From: Closterium sp. Naga37s-1
Lineage: Eukaryota > Streptophyta > Zygnematophyceae > Desmidiales > Closteriaceae
Reading direction: 5' to 3'
Assembly: GCA_947471745.1 (NCBI GenBank)
Contig: CANJKZ010000060.1
Span: forward strand, 1,054,001 to 1,118,000
Length of the DNA stretch: 64,000 nucleotides
Numbering within the stretch: the first letter of the stretch is position 1; the number at the start of each line of letters is the position of its first letter. Positions 22,501 through 32,644 of this stretch are shown here, piece by piece. Both the position numbers and the translations under genes were made by a program. Below the pieces are notes generated by a model. It saw only the letters and a list, made by a program, of their open reading frames with translations, was not told the origin of the DNA and did not search any database.

Positions 22501-25500
22501 ACCTCTTCCCCACCCACCCCCAACCATTTGAATCCACCACCAGGTTCTGTTGGAGATTTGTGATTGGTCAAGCCGCTTCCCGACCCTGCTGGCCTCGTTC
22601 GGTCCGAACCTCCACCTCCTGCTCGGGCAGTACGCCCATGCCACAATCGACCTTCCAATTGCAATCCGCCACTTCAGCACCGCTGCTGCCAAGGTTCGTG
22701 ACTGCCTTGCTTGCTAGCTCTTTTGATCTCTCTTGCTTTCTTGCTTTCTTGCGTTCTTGCGTTCTTGCTTTCTTGCTTTCTTGCGTTCTTGCGTTCTTGC
22801 TTTCTTGCTTTCTTGCGTTCTTGCGTTCTTGCTTTCTTGCTTTCTTGGTCTCTTGCCTCCCCATTTTCACCAATGTGCCATTCACCTCCACAAATATCCA
22901 CTCCCGTTTTTGTTAACCTTGCAACCCCCGCACACACACACTCGCAGACTACATCCTCCTCCCTCCCCCCACCATCTCCACTATCGCCCCATCTGCTGCC
23001 TTCCTCTCTACCTCTCCAGCCACTGCCAAAACCGCTCACAACCACTCATTCTATATGTCTCCCACGCACCCACACCCTTCCAGGGTGCATCCTCCTCCCC
23101 CCACCATATCCACCATCGCCCCATCCGCTGCCTGGCCCTCTGCCTGTTCACCTCACAACCATTCCTTTTCGCCTCTTCCCATTCTGTATCTCTCCCATCC
23201 ACACAACCCCTCAGGCAGCGTCCTCCTCCCGCACCACCTCCACCACCGCCCCATCCGCTGCCTGGCCCTCTGCCTGCAACCACTTCCTTTCCCCTTACCC
23301 TCCCGTTTATTGCCCCACCCTACTCCCTTCCCCCCATGCACTCCCTTCCAGGCCGGGTCCTTGTCCCCCCATCATCTCCACCATCGCCCCATCCGCTGCC
23401 TTGCTCTCTGCCTCTCTGCCATCGTGCATCTCACCATCGACGACCCCTCACACGGGCACATATCCCAGGCGAGTCTTCTGAGACTGTTGAGTCTTGTGGG
23501 CGCGAAACTGCTGTTATTGTTGCAAGGTTCAGGAAATCTTCTGCCGGATGAAACGCCATGCGTATAAGCTCTTTCTAAACAAAAAAAAACAAAAAACAAA
23601 ACAAAAAGCAAAAAAAAAGAGGAAAAAATGCTCTTGGCTACTCCATCATCTCTTTTGCCGCCTCTTCTTTGGTCATCCATCCCCCTTCATCCAGGCAGTG
23701 GACATGCCATCGGCTCTGGAGAAAGAAGAAGCACAGGGCGCCCAAACGCGGCTGCCGCAGCAGCAAGAAGCACACCACGCCTTTAGAGTCCACCCTTCTT
23801 TCTTTAGCCATTATCCGTGCTGCCTCCTACTATTCTTGTCCCTCCGCGTTTCTTCAGGCAGTGGACATTCTATCAGCTCTGGAGCAGGAAGAAGCACAGC
23901 ACGCCCAAACGCGACAGCAGCAGCAGCAACAAGCGGGAGCATTGCCATCACCATCAGCAGCATCACCGTCAGCAGCAGGGGTTGCTACAGGGGAGGAAAG
24001 GAAGAGGGAGCAGTGCGCGCAGCTGCTGGCAACAGCTCTGCTGGCGCTTAGACAGGGAAACCTGGTGGATGCTAGGTGAGTCTCTACGTGGTGCCGTGTG
24101 TGTTGATGGGGTAAGGTGGGTTTGTGGCGGTGCAAGGTGGGTCTGGTAATCTGGGCTCACTGATTTTTTTAAAATTAACTTGTCTAAGATAAGTCACTTT
24201 GGCAAGCGTCATACACTGTTCAATTCCCCTTCTCCCTGTCCTTCCACCTGGCAGGAGCCGACTCGCCCAAGGGCTGTTGGTGACTCACCGCCAGCTCAGC
24301 AACCACCAGATTGCCGCCCATTTCCTGCTGGCCATAGGCGGCATTGCACTGCGCACCAGCGACCTTGTTGGAGCAAAGGACATTCTGAGATCTGGGTTGA
24401 CTCTATTCCGGGCGGCAAGAGATACCCAGGGCGTGGTGGCTGTTGCAGCAGAGTTGTCACGTGAGTTATTTTACTACTCAAATAAATACTAATGCAAAAA
24501 TGTCTCGAAATCAAAAACACATAGCACTACCACGGCAACCAGCGACCTGGTTGGAGCAACGGACATCCTGAGATCTGAAATAATACTCTAAGGGCGTGGT
24601 GGCTGTTGCGTCAGAGCTATCACGTAAGCGTAAAAAGAGGGGGGGAAGGGGAGGGTAAGGGATACAAAGACTTTATTGGAGCAAAGGACATCTTGAGATC
24701 TGGACTGATTCTCTTCTGGGCAGCGAGGGACACCCAGGGCGTGGTGGCTGTGGCTTCGGAGCTATCGCGTGAGTGTAAAGAGGTGTTTTGAGGCGCCTCA
24801 AAATGCACCTCAATGGCTTCCCCCTCTTCTTCCGCACCTGCCCCGTGCTCCACTCTCTTCCAAGAGGCAAGGGATTCACAGCGCGTGGTGACTTTTGAGG
24901 CGCCTCAAAAGTGCTCCACTCTCTTCCAAGAGGCAAGGGATTCACAGCGCGTGGTGACTTTTGAGGCGCCTCAAAAGTGCTCCACTCTCTTCCAAGAGGC
25001 AAGGGATTCACAGCGCGTGGTGACTTTTGAGGCGCCTCAAAAGTGCTCCACTCTCTTCCAAGAGGCAAGGGATTCACAGCGCGTGGTGACTTTTGAGGCG
25101 CCTCAAAAGTGCTCCACTCTCTTCCAAGAGGCAAGGGATTCACAGCGCGTGGTGACTTTTGAGGCGCCTCAAAAGTGCTCCACTCTCTTCCAAGAGGCAA
25201 GGGATTCACAGCGCGTGGTGGCTGTGGCGTCGGAGCTATCATGTGAGTGTAAAGGGACGACTTCCCCCTCTCTTTCCCCGATTTCTCCCCGTGCTCCAGT
25301 CTTGTACAGGTTGACAGATGAGGCAATGGCAGAGAGTCAGAACACGGCGTATCTGGCTTGCACGCAAGGCGAGCTTTGGATTACACCCATCTTCTTCTTG
25401 CTCCCGCTCCCCTCCCCTCCTCACTCCCTTCCCAGTCTTGTACAGGTTGACAGACGAGGCAATGGCAGAGAGTCAGAATGTGGTCTATCTGGCTCGCAAG

Positions 25501-26292
25501 CGAGGCAAGCCAAGATGACGCACAAGCCCTCTCTGTTTCTTCATCCCCCTCTTCTTCCCCCGCAACTCTCCCTTCCCAGTCTTGTACAGGTCAACAGACG
25601 AGGCGATGGCAGAGAGTCAGAACGCGGCGTATCTGAATCGCAAGCGAGGGGAGCTGAGCCAGCAGGTCACAGCAGCGGTTGGTGCACCAGGGCATGCCAT
25701 ACTGCTACAGGTAAAGATCATGTTCTATGCTATCTGTGGGAGTTGCTTTCGATCCACTAGAAGGTTGCATTGCAAACAAGGCGAGCTGAGCCAGCAGGTC
25801 ACAGCAGCGGTCTGTGCGGTCTCCAAACATTCCAGCACCGGGGCATGCCATACTGCTACAGGTAGCCCTTCCGCTGCACATTCCAGCAGCGGTCTGTGCA
25901 GGGCATGCCATACTGCTACGGGTAGCCCTTCCACGCTGGAATGTTTGTCATGGCTGGTGCTACCTAGTTTTGGAAAAAAGGTAGTCTTTTGTGCTGCTCT
26001 GCAGAGGTGTCGGCACACCGGGGCATTCCATACTGCTACAGGTGTGTTGATCATGTTCCCTGTAAGGGTTGCCTTCGAATCCACTAGAAGGTTGCAAGCG
26101 AGGCGAGCTGAGCCAGCAGGTCACAGCAGCGGTTGGTACACTGGGGCATGCCCTCCTGCTACAGGTAAAGATTATGAAGTGTGTAACAGTTGCTTTTGAG
26201 GAAGGTAATGAATACTGAACAAACATGCGAAATGTGTGCCGACTCCTTTGTGTTTCTCCCCTTGCCCATTGCAGTATGGTCCTCCTCTATAA
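16572..26292 (+). CDS. SCC4: Cohesin loading factor SCC4/MAU2
   Basis: Twelve exons close in phase to 803 aa: 16572-16781, 17033-17176, 17544-17942, 18371-19028, 19413-19451, 21562-21683, 22544-22693, 23352-23468, 23858-24075, 24255-24460, 25580-25710, 26275-26292. The sequence tracks plant SCC4 from end to end: LVKCLEAVCQSPQPFLPLVE, HAKAHLERA, then LLKAIP..., CDWSSRFPTLLASF, LGQYAHATIDLPIAIRHFST, RSRLAQGLLVTHRQLSNHQ, LVGAKDILRSGLTLF. SCC4 is a TPR-like superhelix that wraps the SCC2 N-terminus and loads cohesin on chromatin. A Ser/Gly-rich N-terminal stretch and Gly/Ala-rich inserts make it longer than Arabidopsis SCC4 (about 726 aa). The intron after 23468 appears to use a GC donor. Most introns are swollen with tandem exon copies; where several copies exist I chose the only one with both splice sites and an open frame. 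Confidence 0.93.
16891..17312 (+). repeat. Echoes of MAU2 exon 2 on both sides of the used copy
   Basis: One copy with an acceptor and the exon 5' half lies at 16891-16980. Another with the exon 3' half and a donor lies at about 17219-17312. The complete exon (17033-17176) sits between. A donor-side echo of exon 3 lies at about 18003-18108 and keeps its own GT. Confidence 0.88.
19776..21480 (+). repeat. 117-bp tandem array of MAU2 exon 6 acceptor segments (15 units)
   Basis: Fifteen units, 117 bp apart (starts 19776, 19893, 20010 ... 21414), each hold an intron 3' end with CACAG acceptor and the first 60 or so bp of exon 6 (encoding STLEPWSVAWAGTLLLLLL). They differ by a handful of substitutions, so the array is young or homogenised. 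Because 117 is divisible by three, frames on both strands run open for about 600 codons; the true coding frame is closed in every unit. The intact exon follows at 21562. Confidence 0.95.
21715..22336 (+). repeat. Four donor-side echoes of MAU2 exon 6
   Basis: Copies of the exon 6 body ending in CAACGG or CAGCGR plus a GTAAG donor lie at about 21720-21826, 21880-21979, 22048-22126 and 22245-22333. None has a convincing acceptor. With the acceptor array upstream, exon 6 is flanked by acceptor-bearing copies on one side and donor-bearing copies on the other. Confidence 0.9.
22149..22168. repeat. Perfect 20-bp palindrome CTTTTGAGTCGACTCAAAAG
   Basis: It lies between two direct copies of GCAGACAGACATAGG (22129-22143 and 22169-22183) in the MAU2 intron, at the junction between exon 6 echoes. 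It belongs to the TTTTGAGNCGNCTCAAAA family. Confidence 0.95.
22730..22856 (+). repeat. TTGCTTTCTTGCGTTC microsatellite
   Basis: Alternating TTGCTTTC and TTGCGTTC octamers directly after the exon 7 donor of MAU2. ORFs reading LAFLLSCVLAF across it are artefacts. Confidence 0.9.
22950..23290 (+). repeat. Three echoes of MAU2 exon 8
   Basis: Degraded copies of the exon 8 segment (encoding versions of HHLHHRPIRCLALCL) lie near 22950-23010, 23085-23145 and 23215-23278, upstream of the used copy (23352-23468). A short echo of exon 9 lies near 23696-23745 with its own acceptor. Confidence 0.82.
24530..24780 (+). repeat. Two donor-side echoes of MAU2 exon 10
   Basis: Copies of the segment encoding LVGAKDILRSGLTLFRAARD and onward lie at about 24540-24625 (degraded) and 24675-24770 (well kept, with donor GTGAGT), downstream of the used exon 24255-24460. 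Confidence 0.88.
24786..25240 (+). repeat. 66-bp minisatellite carrying a palindrome in each unit
   Basis: An 18-bp palindrome TTTTGAGGCGCCTCAAAA (24786-24803) is followed by five 66-bp units. Each joins a fragment of exon 10 (reading FQEARDSQRVV) to the palindrome CTTTTGAGGCGCCTCAAAAG at 24892, 24958, 25024, 25090 and 25156. A sixth exon fragment without palindrome ends the array with a normal donor near 25242. Units look identical, so amplification is recent. Confidence 0.95.
25290..26170 (+). repeat. Echoes of MAU2 exon 11
   Basis: Acceptor-side copies (encoding LYRLTDEAMAESQN) lie near 25302-25370 and 25435-25505. Donor-side copies (encoding GELSQQVTAAV and GHAILLQ) lie near 25777-25861, 25880-25922, 26010-26041 and 26091-26166. 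Only 25580-25710 is complete. Confidence 0.88.
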
Positions 26293-26861
26293 GGCTCTGA
26301 ATTGCTCTGCAAGCCTCTCAACTGCGTATCACGTGGTCAACCACCTCAGAAATATTATCTCATGAACGCTGCCCTGACACTCCAGCTTTGGCTTGGCGAG
26401 GCGGCCGTTTCTGCACCTGCTGCTGGTGGTGCTGCTGAAAAGTTTTCAACCCAACGTCATTTCTGTGCCTGGTTCTGCTGCCGTGTGAAGCAACACCTGC
26501 AGCTGCAGCATGCAGACTTGATATGTGTGACAAATGTGGTACATATTTCTGCCGGCCATTAAATCAGTCAAACTTGTTTCCGTGAGCTGGCTAAGCTTTA
26601 ACAGTGCGTAAGATATCAACAATGTAGCGTATATTGGCACTAATCGTGCCATACGTGTTACACAAGGTCTGAAAGATAAACATGACCCACTCCATATACC
26701 GTACCCCAAGCATAGTACGTGAAATAATCTACGGTGCCGGTAAACCCGGGAAGTGGCATACGCCCAACACGTCAAGTTCGAACCCCGAAAAAAAAACAAA
26801 AAAAAAAAACCCTTTCCCGTTTCAATCTTACCTCCCCTGAACAGTAGGAAAACATTTCTTT
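26293..26861. other. Convergent 3' intergenic region between MAU2 and THEP1
   Basis: Holds both 3' UTRs. An A-rich stretch (about 26788-26811) follows a GTTCGAACC box-B-like word, but no folded tRNA or SINE could be supported. Confidence 0.45.
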
Positions 26862-29800
26862 CTACCCATGAACAGTATGAGACCCATCAAAGAGGTCCGC
26901 ATTGGCCACATGGGCTTGCACTGCAGCTAGCACATGATTCATCCCCGCTCCCGAACCTCCGCTTATCAACGCCGGACCTGCCGCTCCGGTCTCCAAACCT
27001 GCTGCCGCTGCCGGAACGGCATTCGCTGCACCAGTTCCTGCTCCCCTCACCCCTCCGTACCCTAGACCCCCACCACCCACTCCTATGTTGCTCTCCCCCT
27101 CGCCCTCATTCCCCCCACCATCTCCCCCCAACCCACCCACTCCCCCCACTCCCCCGTCCCCCTCCCCCTCTTCCCCTAGCGCCCCCCCCGCCCCCTTTTC
27201 CCCCTCCTGGATGAGCCGTGTGAGAAGCTCCTCTATCTGCACTGCTGTGGCGTCCCTATTTGCTTTCGTGAGCGTGAGCACGGCTGAATGGGGGGGGATA
27301 AGTGAGGGGGAAAAGGGAGGATAAGGAGGAATGGCATGAGGCATGAGCGCATGGGCGCCCCCCTCCCGCCCCTTTCTCCCCCTCCTGGATGAGCCGTGTG
27401 AGAAGCTCCTCTATCTGCACTGCTGTGGCGTCCCGGTTGGCCTTGGTGAGTGTGAGCACGGCTGAAAGGGGGGGGATGAGTGAGGGGGAAAAGGGAGGAT
27501 ATGGAGGGAGGGCATGAGGCATAAGGGCATGTTCGCCCCCTCCCCCGCCCCTTTCTCCCCCTCCTGGATGAGCCGTGTGAGAAGCTCCTCTATCTGCACT
27601 CCTGTGGCGTCCCTGTTGGCCCCGGTGAGCGTGAGAACGGCTGAATGGGGGGAGATAAGGTAGGGGGGAAAGGAAGGATATGGAGGGAGGGCATGAGGCA
27701 TGAGGGCATAGGGGCTTTTCCCCCCCTCCTGGATGAGCCGTGTGAGAAGCTCCTCTATCTGCACTGCTGTGGCGTCCCTGTTGGCCTTGATGAGTGTGAG
27801 CACGGCTGAAAGGGGGGGGATGAGTGAGGGGGAAAAGGGAGGATATGGAGGAATGGCATGAGGCATGAGCGCATGGTCGCTCCCCCCTTCGCTGCTTCTC
27901 CCCTTCCTGGATAGGGGCGTGTGAGCAGCTCCTCTATCTGCACTGCTGTGGCGTCCCTGCTGGCCTTGGTCAGGGTGAGCGGGAAAGGGGTAAGGGAAGA
28001 ATAAGGGGGGAGAGGGATAAGTGAGCAGAAGCTCCTCTACCTGCACTGCTGTGGCGTCCCTGCTGGCCTTGGTCAGGGTGAGGGGGAAAGGGGGAAGGGA
28101 AGAATAAGGGGGGAGAGGGATAAGCGAGCAGAAGCTCCTCTATCTGCACTGCTGTGGCGTCCCTGTTGGCCTTGGTGAGTGTGAGCACGGCTGATGGGAA
28201 GGGGGGAGAGAAGATAAGGCGGATAGGGTGTGGAGAGTAAGACGAGAGGAGAAAGTTTACAGAATGTTTGGGGCAAGGGAGCATTAAGAAGGCACGAGAG
28301 GGTAGTCATAACGACCTGGAAGAGAGGGTGGGATACATGCAACGTTCCAGAAAAGAGAGGAGTTCACTAGTCTCACAAGAGGAAACGTGGGAAATTCGTC
28401 CTAAAATTAGACAAAAAAAAGGGATGAAAAGAAGTTTTGAGACACACCAAGAACTGGGCACAGATGTGTTGCTCAAGTCGGTCAATTCAGTTCTGCCGGA
28501 TTTCCAACACCGAATCCTGTGCAACGAATTTTTGGCACTCGATTTTTGATTACCTGTGTCGGCGCGCTGCTTGATTTCCTCTACTAGCTCCAATGTGTGA
28601 CCATAACGAGGGGCGGGCAGGGCGCCAAACACCTGCAGACACACACCAACGCGAGCAAGAGAGCAGTGAAAAGTGTGAGCGAGTGACGAATGCATAGGAG
28701 GAAGAGTGTATTGAAGAAGATTAGAACCTACGGAATCGGATGAAAATCCTAAAGGCTGTGCAGCAGGGACTAGGGTGAGAATGAAACGGCTTACAGCAAC
28801 GGGAGAGGCGAGCAGGTTGAGAACAGCGTCTCTGAACTTGTCACTGCAGAGCTCCATGCGCCCGATCTGGTGAGAGGGGAGTGGCAAGGGAGGCAGAAAA
28901 GGGGATAAGAGGGGCACAAGGGGAGACGAGCAGGTTGAGTACAGCGTCTGCTTTTGAGTCGACTCAAAAGCACAAGGGGAGGCGAGCAGGTTGAGAACAG
29001 CGTCTCTGAACTTGTCACTGCAGAGCTCCATGCGACCGATCTGGATGGGGAGATCGGGGGAGAAAGAAGGGAGAGAGTGGGAGGAGAGAGAAGGGGAGAC
29101 GGGGAGAAAGGGGGAGAGAGATAGAGTGGGAAACGGGAGGGTGAGGGGAGAGAGAACCGCTTTGCTTGACGCGTGGTGTCCGATGGCATGAGGTGCAGCA
29201 CGGATGACCCAGACTAGGCACGTTGTTGAACCATCACTCCCCGCCAGCTCACCTAGTCAACAACGTGCAGATGCGCCTCTGTTGGCTTGGCTTGAAGTGA
29301 CTAATCCACGACTCACCGCATCACTCTAATTAGCCAACCTTGTCTTGTGAATCGGCAGCGGTGGTCGACTCACCGCATCACTCTAATCAGCCAGCCTTGT
29401 CTTGTGAATCAGCGACGGTGGTCGACTCACCGCATCACTCTAATCAGCCAACCTTGTCCACGATGTGCAGGCGTGTGGTGTGTCTGATGACATGCGGCAC
29501 GGCATGAGGTGCGGCATTGATAGCCTAACACCACAGCTGCTGCCAACCCCCCTCCCACCAGCTCACCTCGTCCACGATGTGCAGCCGCGTGGTCTCTCAC
29601 GGCATGAGGTGCAAGACGAGGTGCGGCATCGATAGCTTAACGCCACAGCTTCTGCCACCTTACCCACAGCAGCTCACCTCGTCCACAATGCGCAGTCGCG
29701 TGGTCTCTGACGGCATGAGGTGATAAAAGTGTAGTTTTGAGACGTCTCAAAACTACACTTTTATCACGTGGTCTCTCACGGCATGAGGTGCGGCAACACT

Positions 29801-32644
29801 ACCCGCTTGATTGAAGTGCCTTAGACAAGGTCTCACCACACGCATCTACCCCAACCAGCTCACCTCATCCAAAATGTGCAAGCGTGTGGTATCTGACGGC
29901 ATGAGGTGCGGCAACACAGCACTATGCACGATCAAATTGCCTTATAAAAGGTTCACTACGTGCATCAACACACCAGCCTACCTCGTCCACAATGTGCAGG
30001 CGTGTGGTGTCTGACGGCATGAGGTGCGGCAACACTACCCGCTCGAACTCATCTATTGCCACATAGTACTTGCCGATCTGAGGAAGTGAGGGAGGGAGGG
30101 CGAGAGATAGAAAGTGAAAGAGACAGCATGAGACATACTGAAAACTCGGCAGCACTACCCGCTCGAACTCATCTACTGCCACATAGTACTTGCCGATCTG
30201 CGGAGGGAGGGCGAGAGATAGAAAGTGAAAGAGAAAGCATGAGACATACTGAAAACTCGGCAGCACTACCCGCTCGAACTCATCTACTGCCACATAGTAC
30301 TTGCCGATCTGCGGAGGGAGGGCGAGAGATAGAGATAGAAGGTGAAAGAGACAGTATGAGACAGTATGAGACACACTGAAGCAGCACTACCGCTCAAACT
30401 CATCTACTGCCACGTAGTACTTGCCGATCTGCGGAAGGGAACAAGGTAGGAGAGGAAAGAGGGCGAGAGATAACAGATTGGTTTTGTGACATGCTTGTAA
30501 TCGGCAGCACCTACCCGCTCTCAAACTTATCTACTGACACGTAGTACTTGCCGATCTGAGGCGCGAAGAAAGAATGGAGAGAGAAAGTCAAGCAACGAGA
30601 CGAGTTGAAGTCATCTATTGCCATGTAATACTTAATGATCCTCCCCCAACCCTTGACAGGAACTTCAATCCTTTCAAGACCCCGTCCTTTCAATCCTTCC
30701 TCTACCCTCTCAGTCTGCGTAGACGCAAGACCCGAAGGACCCTGATCCATGTCCTTGGTTTCTCATCCACCCTCCCCTTCCGTTCCCCCCTTTCCCCCTT
30801 TCCCCACTCCCGGTTCCCCCAACTGCCCTCCTCCCCCCGCCCTCCCATCCTCGTTCCCCCACCTGCCCTCCTCCCCCCGCCCCTCCTATCCTCGTTCCCC
30901 CACCTGCCCTCCTCTCCCCGCCCCTCCCATCCTCGTCCCCCCACCTTGGGTCCGCAGCCTCACCTTGGCCCAGCACTGGACAGAGGCGAGCCTAACCCCC
31001 ATGCACCCAGTTTCCCCTCACCTTTCTCCCCCTTTTTGTCCCCCCTTTCTCCCCCCCTTCCCCCCGTTCCCCCTACCTTGGGTCCGCAGCCTCTTCGTAA
31101 TCTGCATAGCGGCGCGCGCTCGCCCGCGAAAGTGACTGTAATGAGCGGGCCGGGGGGAGACGGGTGAAGGGGAAGAGGAGAGAAAGAAGGGGAGAGAATG
31201 GAAATAAAGCATTATGAGTGGGCGGAGTGTGAGTTAAGGACAGGTGGGTGGGGAGGAAAGAGAGGGGCGAGGAGGGGGAGGGGGACGGGGGAGGGAAAAC
31301 AGGGATACATGGGAAGGATGGGGGACAGCACGAAGTTCTGAATGCCTCTCTTCCTACTCAATCTTTCATAACGGTTACTCTCCTCTCTCTCTTCCGCTTA
31401 TTCCATCCTCACTCTCCTCGCTCATACCTCCTCCTACCCTCCTCATTAAGCCTCCCACTCACCTCGTCCCTCCCCTCTCACTCAACTCCTCCTCCCCTGC
31501 TCTCCTCCGTCTCCCACACGGACTCACCTTCTCACTCCCCTCCGCTCTCCCTCCCACCCATACTCACTTACATCCAGCCCAAGTCGTTACCCCGTGCCCT
31601 CCGCCTGCGCCTCAACCGTGCTGCTATAGGCGCCTAGAGAACTCACCTTCCCCCTTTCCTCCCACTCCCTTCCACCTCACATCCTCACTTCCCCCACACT
31701 CCCCTTCCCCTTTCCCTCCCATTCCACACTCACTAACATCCAGCCCGAGTCGTTCCCCCGTGCCCTCCGCCTTCGCCTCAACCGTGTAGAACCCCGCTAC
31801 TAGATGCTGCGGTAAGCGCTTCGCCACCTTCAGCACCAGCCTGCAGAGAACACACGATACAATCCCACAGTGTATTCACAATAAGGTAACCACTAAAAAC
31901 GGCCCGTCATCAGGACCTTAAAACGTGACGAGCAGCAACGGGGAAGACAGCCAACAGACCCACCAAACGGAAACCTTCATAGAGCTTCACTTCATATACG
32001 CGGTATTGAGTGCACGATGATAAGGAGGAGAAGGGGTGTCTGTGCACACTCACGAGGTTTTCCCGATGCCTGGAGCACACACGCCCACACGTGCCGTGCA
32101 CACGCCGCCATAGTGTCGTGCACACGCGCCCACGGGGGGAAACGTGGGGAGGGAGGCGGGGGAGGGGGGGGGGGGGGGGGGGAGGAAACGGATTTAACGC
32201 CGGCAGTTAAGGAACATGCAAGCGGCAGAGTGAAGAGTCGAGAGTTTTGAGAGCATTAGCTACCCAGGTGCTACCCGGAAGTTACCCTGGTGCTACCCGG
32301 TTGCTACCCGGGCGCTACCCGAGTGATACCCGCAGGTTACCCGAGTGCTCCTCGAGTGATACCCGGGTGCTCGAGTGCTGATAACCTGTATTTTGAAACG
32401 TCTCTGGAAACGAGACGCGAACACCATGCTGTTTAGCCTGACTGTTTCATGTCGTATACCAAGCCCGGACTGTAACGCAATATTCAGTGTGCTTATAAGG
32501 AGGTCCTTGACTGGCTCAATGGTACTGTGGTATCTAGTGTGCCTATAGCGAAGTACCTGGCTGGCCGGTGACGAATACGTTCACGGTGGAGCTGTTTGCA
32601 CCGCTCGTCCCGCTCGTGCCTTCGTGCGAGACCATCTGTACCAT
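26862..32644 (-). CDS. NTPCR: THEP1-family P-loop nucleoside-triphosphatase
   Basis: Eight exons close in phase to 312 aa: 32557-32644, 32054-32069, 31734-31840, 31077-31135, 29982-30077, 28795-28866, 28554-28632, 26862-27283. Walker A is GQPGIGKTS (residues 27-35), spread over three exons with its centre on a 16-nt microexon. Walker B is IVDEIGRMEL (from about residue 119), formed across the exon 5/6 joint. Other family marks are VAGFYTVEAKAEGTGERLGL, IGKYYVAIDEFERVVLP, YGHTLELVEEIKQR and VLTLTKANRDATAVQIEELL. THEP1 enzymes slowly hydrolyse NTPs; the biological role is unsettled. The C-terminal 100 or so residues are a Gly/Ala-rich tail that the usual family (about 190 aa) lacks, so the last exon could also end differently. 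The introns carry many exon copies. Confidence 0.9.
27440..28200 (-). repeat. Tandem echoes of THEP1 last-exon acceptor segment
   Basis: At least five copies of a segment holding the acceptor and the code for VLTLTKANRDATAVQIEELL lie near 27400-27465, 27585-27650, 27745-27810, 27930-28080 (two shorter copies) and 28130-28195. Only the copy at 27283 continues into the open frame that reaches the stop at 26862. Confidence 0.9.
28873..29040 (-). repeat. Echoes of THEP1 exon 6
   Basis: A second nearly complete exon 6 (encoding IGRMELCSDKFRDAVLNLLA) is at about 28980-29043, and a short donor-side fragment at 28915-28950. A 24-bp palindrome separates the two. Confidence 0.9.
28949..28972. repeat. 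Perfect 24-bp palindrome with core TTTTGAGTCGACTCAAAA
   Basis: It lies precisely between two direct copies of a 36-bp stretch beginning CACAAGGGGAG, each the 3' end of an exon 6 echo. It is the same core as at 22149 and 40947. Confidence 0.95.
29235..29910 (-). repeat. Donor-side echoes of THEP1 exon 5
   Basis: Repeated copies of the exon 5 3' part (encoding LMPSDTTRLHIVDEV) with GTGAGC-type donors recur roughly every 60-120 bp downstream of the used exon (29982-30077). Two shorter CACCGCATCACTCTAATCAG repeats lie near 29310-29455. Confidence 0.82.
29720..29767. repeat. Perfect 48-bp palindrome
   Basis: Two 24-nt arms meet with no spacer; the centre is TTTTGAGACGTCTCAAAA. It lies between two copies of TGGTCTCTSACGGCATGAGG in the exon 5 echo array. 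Perfect palindromes of this length are normally unstable, so it is probably a recent insertion or repair product. Confidence 0.97.
30160..30650 (-). repeat. Acceptor-side echoes of THEP1 exon 5
   Basis: Five further copies of the acceptor plus the code for IGKYYVAVDEFERVVLP occur near 30197, 30311, 30431, 30557 and 30635, increasingly degraded with distance from the used exon (starting 30077). Echoes of exon 4 (about 30945-30975) and exon 3 (about 31566-31625, degraded) lie further upstream. Confidence 0.88.
32160..32184 (+). repeat. Poly-G run
   Basis: An almost pure run of G in THEP1 intron 1, on the plus strand (C-rich in the transcript). Confidence 0.9.
32261..32378 (+). repeat. 11-bp degenerate minisatellite TACCCGGGTGC
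   Basis: About ten diverged units of TACCCGGGTGC/TACCCGAGTGA in THEP1 intron 1. More diverged, hence older, than the exon-derived arrays. Confidence 0.85.

Noticed and set aside
23578-23632. Poly(A) tail of a retroposed gene
   Set aside because: The A-rich tract has no retrocopy upstream and no flanking duplication; treated as simple sequence.
24892-25240. CRISPR-like array
   Set aside because: Units are fully identical end to end with no variable spacers, and the genome is eukaryotic.
26730-26812. tRNA gene or tRNA-derived SINE with A-rich tail
   Set aside because: GTTCGAACC resembles a B box and an A-rich run follows, but no cloverleaf stems pair and no A box or target duplication was found.
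31566-31625. Second THEP1 exon 3
   Set aside because: A degraded echo with an internal stop in the coding frame; the copy at 31734-31840 is the open one.
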